A program made the translations under genes and the position numbers. From the NCBI RefSeq assembly GCF_025947305.1, contig NZ_CP110009.1, forward strand, positions 1-64,000: a stretch of 64,000 nt of DNA, read 5' to 3'. The notes below the pieces were generated by a model. It was not told where the DNA came from. It saw only the letters and a list, made by a program, of their open reading frames with translations, and did not search any database. Shown here piece by piece: positions 55,453 through 64,000 of the stretch. Source of the stretch: Flavobacterium sp. N3904 (lineage in GTDB: Bacteria > Bacteroidota > Bacteroidia > Flavobacteriales > Flavobacteriaceae). Position 1 is the stretch's first letter. Every line of letters starts with the position of its first letter.

Positions 55453-56502
55453 ATGAAAGCGATTAATGATAATAAGCATTATGAGATAGTCGTCGTCGAA
55501 GACAATTTAGGCGACTATACCCTTATTGAAGATTATTTAGAAGAACAATTTTTATCTTATAACATTTCTTGGGCTAAAAATTTTAATGAGGCCAAAGGAA
55601 TAGTAAACAATGCAAAAATTAAATATGATTTAGTACTCTTAGACCTTTCGCTACCTGATAAAAGCGGTGAAGAACTTATAAATGAAATAGCAGTACTTTA
55701 CCATGGGATACCAATAATTGTTTTAACAGGATATTCCAATATTAATTTTGGTGCAAAATCATTATCGCTGGGGGTCTCTGATTATTTGATAAAAGATGAA
55801 TTAGATGCCAATATACTATATAAAAGTATTGTTTATAATATTGAAAGAAGAAAAACAGTATTGCAATTAGAGACTTCTGAAAAGCGGTATAGTGATTTAT
55901 CTCATTTAAGTCCCCAACCTATGTGGGTTTATGATATAGGGACTTTGCGCTTTTTAGACGTAAATCTAGCCGCAGAAAAGCATTATGGTTATTCTTTACA
56001 GGAATTTTTGGAAATGACAATTAAAGACATCAGACCAACTGAAGATGTCCCTAAATTAATCAAAGAGCTTGAAATCCTAAATAAAAAAGAAGAGATTCGA
56101 TCATCGGGGCCCTACAGGCATCAAAAGAAAAATGGTGAAATAATATACGTTGAAATACAAAGCAATACCCTACCTTTTCAAAACACAGTCGGCAGAATTA
56201 TTTTGGCCAACGATGTCACAGAACGTAATGCTTATGTCGAAGCCATCGAAAAACAAAATGAAAAATTAAAAGAAATTGCCTGGATACAATCTCATGTGGT
56301 AAGAGCTCCTTTGTCGCGAATGATGGGTCTTATTGATATTATTAAAAACTACGGAATTGATGATACTGAAAATAAAAATTTATTAAATTATTTGTTAGCC
56401 TCAGCCGAAGAACTTGATACTATTATTAAAGATATTTCAAAAAAAGCGGAAACTATTAATCTTGATAGCGCCATACCTTTAAAATCAATTGGAAAAGAAT
56501 AA
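55453..56502 (+). CDS. REC-PAS-DHp protein lacking an ATPase domain
   Basis: A 349-residue protein: receiver (about 11-130, D64 in LLDLSLP), PAS (about 145-260), then a DHp-like helical hairpin with H281 in QSHVVRAPLSRMMG (phospho-His position as in SHDLQEPL of the adjacent kinase). The frame ends at 56502 after about 70 more residues with no N, G1 or G2 box, so it cannot autophosphorylate. It could act as a phosphotransfer or competitor protein in the relay. The ending looks natural. Confidence 0.85.
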   Translation: MKAINDNKHYEIVVVEDNLGDYTLIEDYLEEQFLSYNISWAKNFNEAKGIVNNAKIKYDLVLLDLSLPDKSGEELINEIAVLYHGIPIIVLTGYSNINFGAKSLSLGVSDYLIKDELDANILYKSIVYNIERRKTVLQLETSEKRYSDLSHLSPQPMWVYDIGTLRFLDVNLAAEKHYGYSLQEFLEMTIKDIRPTEDVPKLIKELEILNKKEEIRSSGPYRHQKKNGEIIYVEIQSNTLPFQNTVGRIILANDVTERNAYVEAIEKQNEKLKEIAWIQSHVVRAPLSRMMGLIDIIKNYGIDDTENKNLLNYLLASAEELDTIIKDISKKAETINLDSAIPLKSIGKE

Positions 56503-56514
56503 ATATAAAATGTA

Positions 56515-56613
56515 ATGCTGAAAATACTAAAAATACGTTTTATTAAAGACGATACTATTGAAGTTGTGAAATTCAATAGAATCATAAAAGCATTAGGATT
56601 AGAACACCGCTAA
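56515..56613 (+). CDS. Possible short ORF (32 codons)
   Basis: ATG at 56515 gives MLKILKIRFIKDDTIEVVKF followed by NRIIKALGLEHR, basic and helix-prone, directly after the relay genes. No homolog is recognised and the ORF may be chance. Confidence 0.2.
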   Translation: MLKILKIRFIKDDTIEVVKFNRIIKALGLEHR

Positions 56614-56801
56614 GACAAAGTCCCCCTATTTTTTTCTTAAATCTCTTTAGAATTTTATGTAATTTCCAAAATTATAAAAAAAAGAAAATATTCATGCTTT
56701 ATGAATTTCTATGGTGTGCTCATCTTGTGTAACAAAGTCGGGGGAATTTGAAAACACAAAACCAAAAAAAGTCAAAAATTTATAAATCAATACTTTTATA
56801 A

Positions 56802-56832
56802 AAAAACTCCCAAGTTATCTTGAGAGTTTTTA
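56802..56832 (-). terminator. Terminator after the mitochondrial-type aconitase gene
   Basis: ACTC-C-CAAG pairs with CTTG-A-GAGT around TTAT; the A run on the left reads as T on the minus strand. Confidence 0.7.
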
Positions 56833-56852
56833 CTATAAAGATTTTTAAATAC

Positions 56853-59120
56853 TTATGCGTTACTTGCAGCTGCAATTAAGTTTAAAGCTGAACCGGCTTT
56901 GTACCAACCAATTTGCCCTTCGTTGTAGGTATGGTTTGCCAAAATAAGATCTTTGGTTCCATCGGAGTGAACTAATTCTAAAGTCAATGGTTTTCCTGGA
57001 GCAAAATCAACTAAATCAATGAAGTTGATGGTATCATCTTCTTGGATTTTGTCATAATCAGCTTCGTTTGCAAATGTCAATCCCAACAAACCTTGTTTTT
57101 TAAGGTTCGTTTCGTGAATACGGGCAAATGATTTGACTAATACCGCTTTTACGCCCAAGAAACGCGGCTCCATGGCAGCATGTTCACGAGAAGATCCTTC
57201 TCCATAATTCTGATCTCCAACGACAACTGAAGGAATACCAGCCGCTTTGTAGGCACGAGCTACAGCAGGAACTGCATCGTACTCTCCTGTCAATTGATTC
57301 TTGACTGAATTTGCTTTTTGATTGAATGCATTGACGGCACCAATCAACATATTATTTGAGATATTATCTAGATGTCCACGGAAACGCAACCATGGTCCTG
57401 CCATAGAAATGTGGTCGGTAGTACATTTTCCAAAAGCCTTAATTAATAATTTAGCTCCCGTAATATTTTTACCGTCCCATGCATCAAATGGAGCCAATAA
57501 TTGCAAACGATCTGAAGTTTCGCTTACCACAATCTTAACGCTTGATCCATCTTCGGCTGGTGCTTGAAAACCGTTGTCATCAACATCAAAACCTCTTTTT
57601 GGCAATTCGTCACCAAATGGAGCCGTCAATTTTACTTCTTCCCCATTGTCATTCAATAAAGTATCGGTCAACGGATTAAAATCCAATCTTCCTGAAATAG
57701 CCAATGCAGCTACCATTTCTGGTGACGTTACAAAAGCATGTGTATTTGGATTACCGTCTGCTCTTTTAGAGAAATTACGGTTAAATGAATGTACGATAGT
57801 GTTTTTCTCGCCCTTATCAGCTCCTGCTCTATCCCATTGTCCAATACATGGTCCGCAAGCATTGGTAAATACTTTGGTTCCCATTTTTTCGAAAGTGGCA
57901 ATTATACCGTCTCTTTCGATAGTATAGCGAATTTGCTCTGAACCTGGATTAATTCCGAATTCCGCTTTTGGAGTGATTCCGTGTTCTACGGCTTGGTTTA
58001 CGATTGAAGCCGCACGAGCCATATCCTCGTAGGATGAGTTCGTACAAGAACCAATCAATCCCCATTCTACTTTTATTGGCCATCCATTTGCAGCCGCTTC
58101 CGCTTTCATTTTAGAAACAGGCGTTCCGCGATCTGGTGTAAAAGGCCCGTTGATGTGAGGCTCTAATTCTGATAAATTAATTTCGATAACTTGATCAAAA
58201 TATTGTTCTGGATTTGCATATACTTCTGGATCCCCAGTCAAATATGAAGCTACTTTATCGGCAGCATCAACAATATCCTGACGATCTGTAGCCGCTAAAT
58301 ACCTACGCATAGAATCGTCGTAACCAAATGTAGATGTGGTAGCACCAATCTCTGCCCCCATATTACAAATTGTTCCTTTTCCTGTACAAGACATTGAAGT
58401 AGCACCTTCTCCAAAATATTCAACAATAGCTCCAGTTCCACCTTTTACGGTAAGAATATCGGCTACTTTTAAGATAACGTCTTTTGGAGCTGTCCAACCC
58501 GATAATTTTCCGGTCAATTTTACTCCAATCAATTTAGGAAATTTCAATTCCCAAGACATTCCAGACATTACATCTACTGCATCAGCACCACCAACACCTA
58601 TTGCTAGCATGCCCAATCCACCTGCATTTACAGTATGGGAATCGGTACCAATCATCATTCCTCCAGGAAAAGCATAATTTTCTAAAACAATTTGGTGAAT
58701 AATTCCTGATCCTGGTTTCCAAAAACCAATTCCATATTTATTTGAGACTGAGGACAAGAAATCAAAAACTTCTTTTGACTGTTTATTTGCAACAGCCAAA
58801 TCTGATTCAGCTCCGTTTTTAGCTAAAATCAAGTGATCACAGTGAACAGTAGTTGGTACTGCAACTGTTTTCTTTCCAGCGTGCATAAATTGCAACAATG
58901 CCATTTGAGCCGTGGCATCTTGACAAGCCACTCTGTCTGGAGCAAAATCAACATAATCAACCCCTCTTCCATATGCTTGGGTAGCGACGCCATCCCAAAG
59001 GTGACTGTACAAAATCTTTTCGGATAAAGTAAGTGGACGACCAACTATTTCGCGTGCTGCATCAACACGACTTGTCATGTTAGCATACACTTTTTTAATC
59101 ATTTCAATATCAAAAGCCAT
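56853..59120 (-). CDS. Aconitate hydratase (mitochondrial-type, 4Fe-4S)
   Basis: A 755-residue aconitase that isomerises citrate and isocitrate in the TCA cycle. Cluster ligands are in [10 protein letters not shown] and [30 protein letters not shown] and [14 protein letters not shown] hold active-site residues, and the swivelling C-terminal domain carries [20 protein letters not shown] with the conserved SREH Arg. Length fits the mitochondrial subgroup. It lies downstream of AcnB, each with its own terminator. Confidence 0.92.
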   Translation of the reverse strand: MAFDIEMIKKVYANMTSRVDAAREIVGRPLTLSEKILYSHLWDGVATQAYGRGVDYVDFAPDRVACQDATAQMALLQFMHAGKKTVAVPTTVHCDHLILAKNGAESDLAVANKQSKEVFDFLSSVSNKYGIGFWKPGSGIIHQIVLENYAFPGGMMIGTDSHTVNAGGLGMLAIGVGGADAVDVMSGMSWELKFPKLIGVKLTGKLSGWTAPKDVILKVADILTVKGGTGAIVEYFGEGATSMSCTGKGTICNMGAEIGATTSTFGYDDSMRRYLAATDRQDIVDAADKVASYLTGDPEVYANPEQYFDQVIEINLSELEPHINGPFTPDRGTPVSKMKAEAAANGWPIKVEWGLIGSCTNSSYEDMARAASIVNQAVEHGITPKAEFGINPGSEQIRYTIERDGIIATFEKMGTKVFTNACGPCIGQWDRAGADKGEKNTIVHSFNRNFSKRADGNPNTHAFVTSPEMVAALAISGRLDFNPLTDTLLNDNGEEVKLTAPFGDELPKRGFDVDDNGFQAPAEDGSSVKIVVSETSDRLQLLAPFDAWDGKNITGAKLLIKAFGKCTTDHISMAGPWLRFRGHLDNISNNMLIGAVNAFNQKANSVKNQLTGEYDAVPAVARAYKAAGIPSVVVGDQNYGEGSSREHAAMEPRFLGVKAVLVKSFARIHETNLKKQGLLGLTFANEADYDKIQEDDTINFIDLVDFAPGKPLTLELVHSDGTKDLILANHTYNEGQIGWYKAGSALNLIAAASNA

Positions 59121-59181
59121 AATGTTTTAGGTGTTTTTGTTATTATATTTTGAACATTACAAGGTACAAAAAAATAGAGTA

Positions 59182-59216
59182 CAAAAAAAAGCCTGAGTCA
59201 TTAGGCTCAGGCTTTA
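59182..59216 (-). terminator. Terminator after acnB
   Basis: AAAGCCTGAG pairs with CTCAGGCTTT across an eight-base loop; the A run on the left reads as T on the minus strand. Confidence 0.83.
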
Positions 59217-59243
59217 ACATTATAATTAACTAATTATGTATAA

Positions 59244-62012
59244 TTATTTAACTAGTAATTTATGAGAAGGCGCAAACTTGGTTAGATTAATACCTTCTAC
59301 AGCAGTTTTATATTCTTCTATTGTTGGGGTTCTTCCAAGTATTGTAGATAAAACTACAACTGGCGTAGAGGAAAGTAATGATTCTCCTTTTTTACCCTCA
59401 GTATCTTCAACGACTCTTCCTTGGAAAAGACGAGTAGATGTTGCCATAACCGTATCTCCTTTGGCCGCTTTTTCTTGGTTACCCATACAAAGATTACAAC
59501 CTGGACGCTCTAAGTACAACATATTTTCGTATGATGTACGTGCTGCAGCTTTAGGAACATTATCGTCAAATTCGAAACCAGAATATTTTTGTAAAATTTC
59601 CCAGTCACCTTCTGCTTTCAATTCATCAACAATATTATAAGTAGGAGGTGCTACAACTAGAGGCGCTTTGAACTCTACTTTACCTTCTTGCTCATCAATA
59701 TTCTTAAGCATGTGAGCAAGGATTTTCATATCTCCTTTGTGAACCATACAAGAACCGATAAATCCAAGATCTACTTTTTTAACTCCACCATAGAAAGATA
59801 AAGGTCTGATGGTATCGTGAGTATATCGTTTAGAAACATCAGCATTATTTACGTCTGGATCAGCAATCATTGGCTCAGCAATCTGATCCAAATCTACAAC
59901 CACTTCAGCGTAATACTTAGCGTTTGCATCAGGTCTTAGCGCTGGTTTTTCACCTGATATAATCTCAGCGATTCTCTTGTCAGCTATAGCAATCAATCCT
60001 TTAAGAACTTGATTTTTGTTATCCATTCCCTTGTCAATCATGATTTGAATTCTACCTTTCGCCATCTCCAAAGATTCAATCAAAGTATAATCCTCAGAAA
60101 TACAGATAGACGCTTTTGCTTTCATTTCAGCAGTCCAGTCCGTAAACGTAAACGCTTGATCCGCATTAAGAGTTCCTAAGTGAACCTCAATAATTCTTCC
60201 TTGGAATACATTTTCTCCACCAAATGTTTTAAGCATCTGAGATTGTGTAGCATGAACCACATCACGGAAATCCATGTATCCTTTCATATCTCCTTTGAAA
60301 GTTACCTTCACAGATTCTGGAATTGGCATAGAAGCCTCACCAGTAGCCAATGCAAGAGCAACAGTTCCTGAGTCAGCACCAAAAGCAACACCTTTAGACA
60401 TTCTTGTATGAGAGTCACCACCGATGATGATAGCCCACTCGTTTACAGTAATATCATTAAGCACTTTGTGAATTACATCCGTCATTGAATGATAAACGCC
60501 TTTCGGGTCACGAGCTGTGATCAATCCGAAATCGTTCATGAATTTCATTAATCGCGGGATATTTGCCTTAGACTTATTATCCCAAACTGAAGCAGTATGA
60601 CAACCTGATTGGTAAGCACCGTCAACAATTGGAGAAATCACAGTAGCAGCCATAGACTCTAATTCCTGAGAAGTCATCAAACCAGTTGTATCTTGTGAAC
60701 CAACGATATTCACAGTAACACGAACATCAGAACCAGCATGTAAAATTTTACCTGGTGTTGTTCCTACCGCATTTTTATTAAATATTTTTTCTACAGCCGT
60801 AAGACCTTGCCCTTCAACAGAAACCTCTTTTGATGGAGCATATACTGATACAATAGGAATACCCAGAGTCTTTGATGCAAATGTTTGCAATTTTTTTCCA
60901 AATACAATTGCGTAAGATCCACCTGCTTTTATAAATTCAATTTTCTGAGGAGTAAATGCCTTAGAAATATCAATCAATTCTTTATCACCGTTATAAAGTT
61001 TCTTTGTCTTTGTATTAATAGTAAGAACAGTACCGGTAGCAACAGAATAAACTTCTTCAAGAATAGGATCACCACTTTCATTACGAACAACGTTCCCATT
61101 TTCGTCAAGTTTTTTTACCCAGTTTTTAAGGTCAAGACCAATACCACCAGTAACATCAACAGTTGTTAGGAAAATCGGAGAAATACCATTTGTTCCCGCA
61201 ACTATTGGAGCAATATTAATAAATGGAACATAAGGACTTGCTTGTTTTCCACTCCAAAGTGCCACGTTATTTACACCTGACATTCTTGAAGAACCCACAC
61301 CCATAGTACCTTTTTCAGCGATTAACATCACGCTCTTATCAGGATTCGCAGTTGCTAATGCTTTGATTTCAGCTTGTGCTTCAGGAGAAATTAAACATTT
61401 TCCATGAAGTTCACGATCTGAACGGGAGTGCGCTTGGTTTCCTGGAGAAAGTAAATCAGTTGAAATATCTCCTTCACCAGCAATAAAAGTAACTACCTTA
61501 ATTTCTTCTGCAATTTCAGGCAATTTAGTAAAGAACTCAGCCTTTGCGTAACTCTCTAAGATATCCTTAGCAATTTCGTTACCGTTTTTGAAAGCCTCAG
61601 CCAAACGATCAGTATCTGCTTCATAAAGATAAACTTGTGTCTTTAAAACTTCGGCAGCATCTTTTGCAATAGCAACATCATTACCTAAAGCTAAATCAAG
61701 TAATACCTTTATAGAAGTACCACCCTTCATATGCGATAATAACTCTAAAGCAAAAGCAGGGGTAATTTCAGCAACTACTGATTGACCTAGAACGATTTCT
61801 TTTAAAAAATTAGCTTTAACATTTGCAGCAGGAGTAGTTCCAGGAACAACATTATAAATAAAGAAGTTAAGAGAATCTACTCTGTACTCGTTATTTAAAT
61901 CTTTAATTTGCGCAATGATTTCGCTTAGCAATTCGGCGCCATCAATAGGTTTCGGGTGAAGCCCCTGACCTTTTCGTTCTTCGATTTCTTTAATGTAATC
62001 GCTATAAGTCAT
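59244..62012 (-). CDS. acnB: Bifunctional aconitate hydratase 2 / 2-methylisocitrate dehydratase AcnB
   Basis: A 922-residue AcnB-type aconitase. The N-terminal HEAT-like domain precedes the swivelling domain and the catalytic core, the reverse of the mitochondrial type. Cluster ligands include IGSCMVHKGDMK and CNLCMGNQ, and GGDSHTRMSKGVAFGADSGT is the AcnB active-site region. E. coli AcnB is 865 residues; this one is longer. The family also dehydrates 2-methylisocitrate, so a link to propionate metabolism (see mutAB) is possible. It is the only long gene of its kind here. Confidence 0.93.
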   Translation of the reverse strand: MTYSDYIKEIEERKGQGLHPKPIDGAELLSEIIAQIKDLNNEYRVDSLNFFIYNVVPGTTPAANVKANFLKEIVLGQSVVAEITPAFALELLSHMKGGTSIKVLLDLALGNDVAIAKDAAEVLKTQVYLYEADTDRLAEAFKNGNEIAKDILESYAKAEFFTKLPEIAEEIKVVTFIAGEGDISTDLLSPGNQAHSRSDRELHGKCLISPEAQAEIKALATANPDKSVMLIAEKGTMGVGSSRMSGVNNVALWSGKQASPYVPFINIAPIVAGTNGISPIFLTTVDVTGGIGLDLKNWVKKLDENGNVVRNESGDPILEEVYSVATGTVLTINTKTKKLYNGDKELIDISKAFTPQKIEFIKAGGSYAIVFGKKLQTFASKTLGIPIVSVYAPSKEVSVEGQGLTAVEKIFNKNAVGTTPGKILHAGSDVRVTVNIVGSQDTTGLMTSQELESMAATVISPIVDGAYQSGCHTASVWDNKSKANIPRLMKFMNDFGLITARDPKGVYHSMTDVIHKVLNDITVNEWAIIIGGDSHTRMSKGVAFGADSGTVALALATGEASMPIPESVKVTFKGDMKGYMDFRDVVHATQSQMLKTFGGENVFQGRIIEVHLGTLNADQAFTFTDWTAEMKAKASICISEDYTLIESLEMAKGRIQIMIDKGMDNKNQVLKGLIAIADKRIAEIISGEKPALRPDANAKYYAEVVVDLDQIAEPMIADPDVNNADVSKRYTHDTIRPLSFYGGVKKVDLGFIGSCMVHKGDMKILAHMLKNIDEQEGKVEFKAPLVVAPPTYNIVDELKAEGDWEILQKYSGFEFDDNVPKAAARTSYENMLYLERPGCNLCMGNQEKAAKGDTVMATSTRLFQGRVVEDTEGKKGESLLSSTPVVVLSTILGRTPTIEEYKTAVEGINLTKFAPSHKLLVK

Positions 62013-62286
62013 AATGATATCTTTTCAATGTTATATGGCATTTTTTTTTATTATTTTAAAATAAAAAAGCCATAATAATAAGTGAGTTATTTTTTTGTGT
62101 TGCAAATCTAATAATTAAAGATGAGAATTAAAAAAAATTTAATAGAAGTCGCCTTTTTGAAAATTATTATTGCAAAATTAAAGATTTCGATGCGATAAAA
62201 TAAGAAAAAATCATGTTTTAGCCTTTTATTTTAAATATTATACAAATAAAAATTTTAATTTTAACAAATAGAAAAAATAATGTTAA
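62013..62286. other. Upstream region of acnB
   Basis: AT-rich gap. TAGATTTG on the minus strand (62103-62110) fits TAnnTTTG, about 90 bases before the acnB start; no clear -33 partner and no other element are visible. Confidence 0.35.
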
Positions 62287-62331
62287 AACAAAAAGTGCTA
62301 CATTCTTATTAGAACATAGCACTTTTCAGTA
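62287..62331 (-). terminator. Terminator after the MoxR gene
   Basis: AAAAGTGCTA pairs with TAGCACTTTT around a 16-base loop that can pair further; the A run on the left reads as T on the minus strand. Confidence 0.78.
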
Positions 62332-62349
62332 ATTTATTATTTTTTCCTT

Positions 62350-63303
62350 TTAAATTAGCTTTCCAATTATCATTTCCTCAGTCACTCCTTCGGCGTCAGC
62401 TTTGTAATTTTTAATAATTCGGTGTCGCAAAATACCAACCGCCACAGCCTTTACATCTTCAATATCCGGTGAAAACTTTCCGTGAAAAGCAGCATTGGCT
62501 TTGGCCGCCAAAATCAAATTCTGTGAAGCCCTTGGGCCTGCACCCCAATCTAGATAATTTTTAACAAATTCATTCGAAAGCGCGTTATCGGGACGGGTTT
62601 TACTTACCAATGTTACGGCATATTCTACAACATTATCCGCTACAGGAATACGACGAATCAAATGCTGAAAATCGATTATCTCCTGCGCTGTAAACAATGC
62701 ATTTACAGTAGCACTTGAATCTGCAGTTGTGCGTTTTACCACCTGTACCTCTTCTTCAAACGAAGGATATTCCAATTTTATGGCAAACATAAAACGGTCC
62801 AATTGTGCTTCGGGCAAAGGATAAGTTCCTTCTTGCTCGATTGGATTTTGGGTTGCCAACACAAAATAAGGCAAACTCAATTTATGATTTGCTCCCGCAA
62901 TAGTAACCGAACGTTCTTGCATCGCTTCTAATAAGGCAGCTTGCGTTTTTGGAGGTGTTCTATTTATTTCATCTGCCAGAATAATATTCGAAAATATTGG
63001 TCCTTTTATAAATTTAAACTGTCTATTTTCGTCCAAAATTTCACTTCCAAGAATATCTGAAGGCATTAAATCCGGAGTGAACTGAATTCTCTTAAAATCC
63101 AATCCCAAAGCCTGCGCCAAAGTGTTTACCAATAATGTTTTTGCTAATCCAGGAACACCCACTAACAAGGCATGTCCTCCAGAAAAAATACAAAGCAAAA
63201 TTTGATCTACAACTGCTTCTTGGCCAACAATTATTTTTGCAATTTCTTTTTTTAGTTCGTTACGTTTTTGAACCAAATTCTGTATTGCTGTTACATCCGA
63301 CAT
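62350..63303 (-). CDS. MoxR family AAA+ ATPase
   Basis: A 317-residue ATPase. Walker A GVPGLAKTLL (about 40-49), Walker B IILADEINRTPPKTQ (about 107-121), sensor 1 in VLATQNPIEQEGTYPLPEAQ and a lid with GAGPRASQNLILAA define the MoxR subfamily. Members act as chaperones that load metals or assemble partner proteins with VWA domains. None lies in this window, but the upstream neighbour is a PPIase and the VWA gene may lie beyond it. Confidence 0.92.
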   Translation of the reverse strand: MSDVTAIQNLVQKRNELKKEIAKIIVGQEAVVDQILLCIFSGGHALLVGVPGLAKTLLVNTLAQALGLDFKRIQFTPDLMPSDILGSEILDENRQFKFIKGPIFSNIILADEINRTPPKTQAALLEAMQERSVTIAGANHKLSLPYFVLATQNPIEQEGTYPLPEAQLDRFMFAIKLEYPSFEEEVQVVKRTTADSSATVNALFTAQEIIDFQHLIRRIPVADNVVEYAVTLVSKTRPDNALSNEFVKNYLDWGAGPRASQNLILAAKANAAFHGKFSPDIEDVKAVAVGILRHRIIKNYKADAEGVTEEMIIGKLI

Positions 63304-63321
63304 TTTATATTTTTTTAATTA

Positions 63322-63364
63322 AAAAAGGGTTAGTACTATGAAAACATAAAACTAACCCTTTTTA
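63322..63364 (-). terminator. Terminator after the PPIase gene
   Basis: AAAAAGGGTTAGT pairs with ACTAACCCTTTTT around a 16-base loop, with A/T runs on both sides. Confidence 0.8.
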
Positions 63365-63379
63365 TTTATTTAATGAAAA

Positions 63380-64000
63380 TTATTTTTTCAACCAGTTATT
63401 TGTAAAAGGGCAATCTCTATATTCACCCAAAACTTTAATATAGGTATCTTTTATTTTGGCATCAAACCATTTTCCAATAGCCTGAATTTGTTTTTCTTTC
63501 AAAGCCAAATCTTTAATTTTGATGTAATCTTTAGCATAATCAGCCGTGTGCTCATCGATTCTATTGGTTACAATCATAATTTTATAATCTTTCTTACCTT
63601 GATTATCTTCAAGAAAAGGCATAGAAATTTCGTTGTCTTTTAAATTGGAAACCTGAGTATATAGTGACGGATCCATTTTTGTCAATTCAAATCGGGTATC
63701 TTGCGTCTTAGGATTTACAAGGGCTCCACCATTTGCTCTCGTTTCTTTTTCATCAGATGTTGTTCTGGCGGCTTCCGCAAAAGTGATTTCTTTGTTTAAG
63801 ATTTTATTTCTAATCAAGGTAATTTTTTCCTTCGCTTCTTTCAAAGCATCTGGCGAAAATGTTGGTGAAATCAATATATGTCTCAATTCAACTTCTTGAC
63901 CTTTTATTTTTTCAACATAAATAATATGATATCCAAAAGTAGTTTCAAAAGGTTCTGAGATCTCGCCTTCGGCAAGACTAAAAGCGACATCTTTAAATTC
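63380..64000 (-). CDS. Parvulin-type peptidyl-prolyl isomerase (SurA/PpiC), 5' end cut by window
   Basis: Reading the minus strand from the window edge gives 206 residues ending at 63380. The first 39 (FKDVAFSLAEGEISEPFETT, FGYHIIYVEKIKGQ) are the last part of one rotamase domain; a second follows from ELRHILISPTFSPDALKEAK with DEKETRANGGALV and the late LKDNEISMPFLEDNQG. The N-terminus, with signal peptide and chaperone region, is outside the window. It resembles periplasmic SurA-type folding factors for outer-membrane proteins. Confidence 0.88.
   Translation of the reverse strand, partial: EFKDVAFSLAEGEISEPFETTFGYHIIYVEKIKGQEVELRHILISPTFSPDALKEAKEKITLIRNKILNKEITFAEAARTTSDEKETRANGGALVNPKTQDTRFELTKMDPSLYTQVSNLKDNEISMPFLEDNQGKKDYKIMIVTNRIDEHTADYAKDYIKIKDLALKEKQIQAIGKWFDAKIKDTYIKVLGEYRDCPFTNNWLKK

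Noticed and set aside
1..64000. CRISPR array, prophage, IS element or defence island
   Set aside because: No repeat-spacer pattern, integrase, transposase or defence gene was seen; the window is mostly housekeeping.

Overview
The window looks like a stretch of a Flavobacterium-type chromosome (Bacteroidota, Flavobacteriaceae). It is AT-rich and has A-rich leaders in place of strong Shine-Dalgarno sites. Several intergenic regions carry the Bacteroidota promoter form TTTG-N18/21-TAnnTTTG. The gene content is typical of aerobic flavobacteria: a long GAPDH, MutA/MutB, PspC/GIN proteins, and a DnaJ with only half of its zinc motifs. I see no prophage, IS element, CRISPR array or rRNA, and one tRNA (Pro, anticodon TGG). 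Most of the window is ordinary core genome.

Layout, 0-24 kb: a truncated sugar-nucleotide epimerase (minus) faces a plus-strand surface-glycan or lipid A type cassette of two ArnT-like membrane glycosyltransferases flanking a GT2 and a LAB_N-type membrane protein. The two middle genes each carry a single-base frameshift in a poly-A run. Next come an SPFH protein and a MATE pump (minus), a small beta-barrel, two tandem paralogs of unknown function with a short-chain dehydrogenase, mtaB, a secreted protein, a GNAT and a Cof-type phosphatase. The minus-strand block at 15.7-23 kb holds a DUF2007 protein, a one-lobed DEAD-like ATPase with an acidic tail, an NtrC-like regulator lacking its DNA-binding domain, an MscS channel, a NatAB-like ABC exporter, dnaJ and grpE.

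Layout, 24-46 kb: a DUF4870-PadR-PspC-GIN-GIN envelope module; trxB; tRNA-Pro; udk, a DivIC/FtsB protein and methylmalonyl-CoA mutase (mutA, mutB); an outer-membrane barrel; cell-wall genes (lysozyme-like protein, mltG) with dapF; an HtrA protease; gap; a divergent Lrp regulator and alanine dehydrogenase pair; and an amino-acid permease.

Layout, 46-64 kb: a five-LysM NlpC/P60 hydrolase with a possible structured leader, a hemolysin III family protein, an AlkB hydroxylase abutting a DoxX-like protein and near a Crp/Fnr regulator, then a three-gene phosphorelay (seven-PAS histidine kinase, single REC protein, and a REC-PAS-DHp protein lacking an ATPase domain). Two unrelated aconitases stand in tandem, followed by a MoxR ATPase and a truncated parvulin-type PPIase that runs off the window.

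The most interesting points are the paired homopolymer frameshifts in the glycan cassette, the effector-less NtrC plus half-helicase operon, the phosphorelay with a kinase-dead DHp partner and cysteine-less LOV-like PAS domains, and two related intergenic repeat copies (36.7 kb and 51.2 kb) plus a separate palindromic repeat at 42.6 kb. I found no clearly new defence or mobile system.
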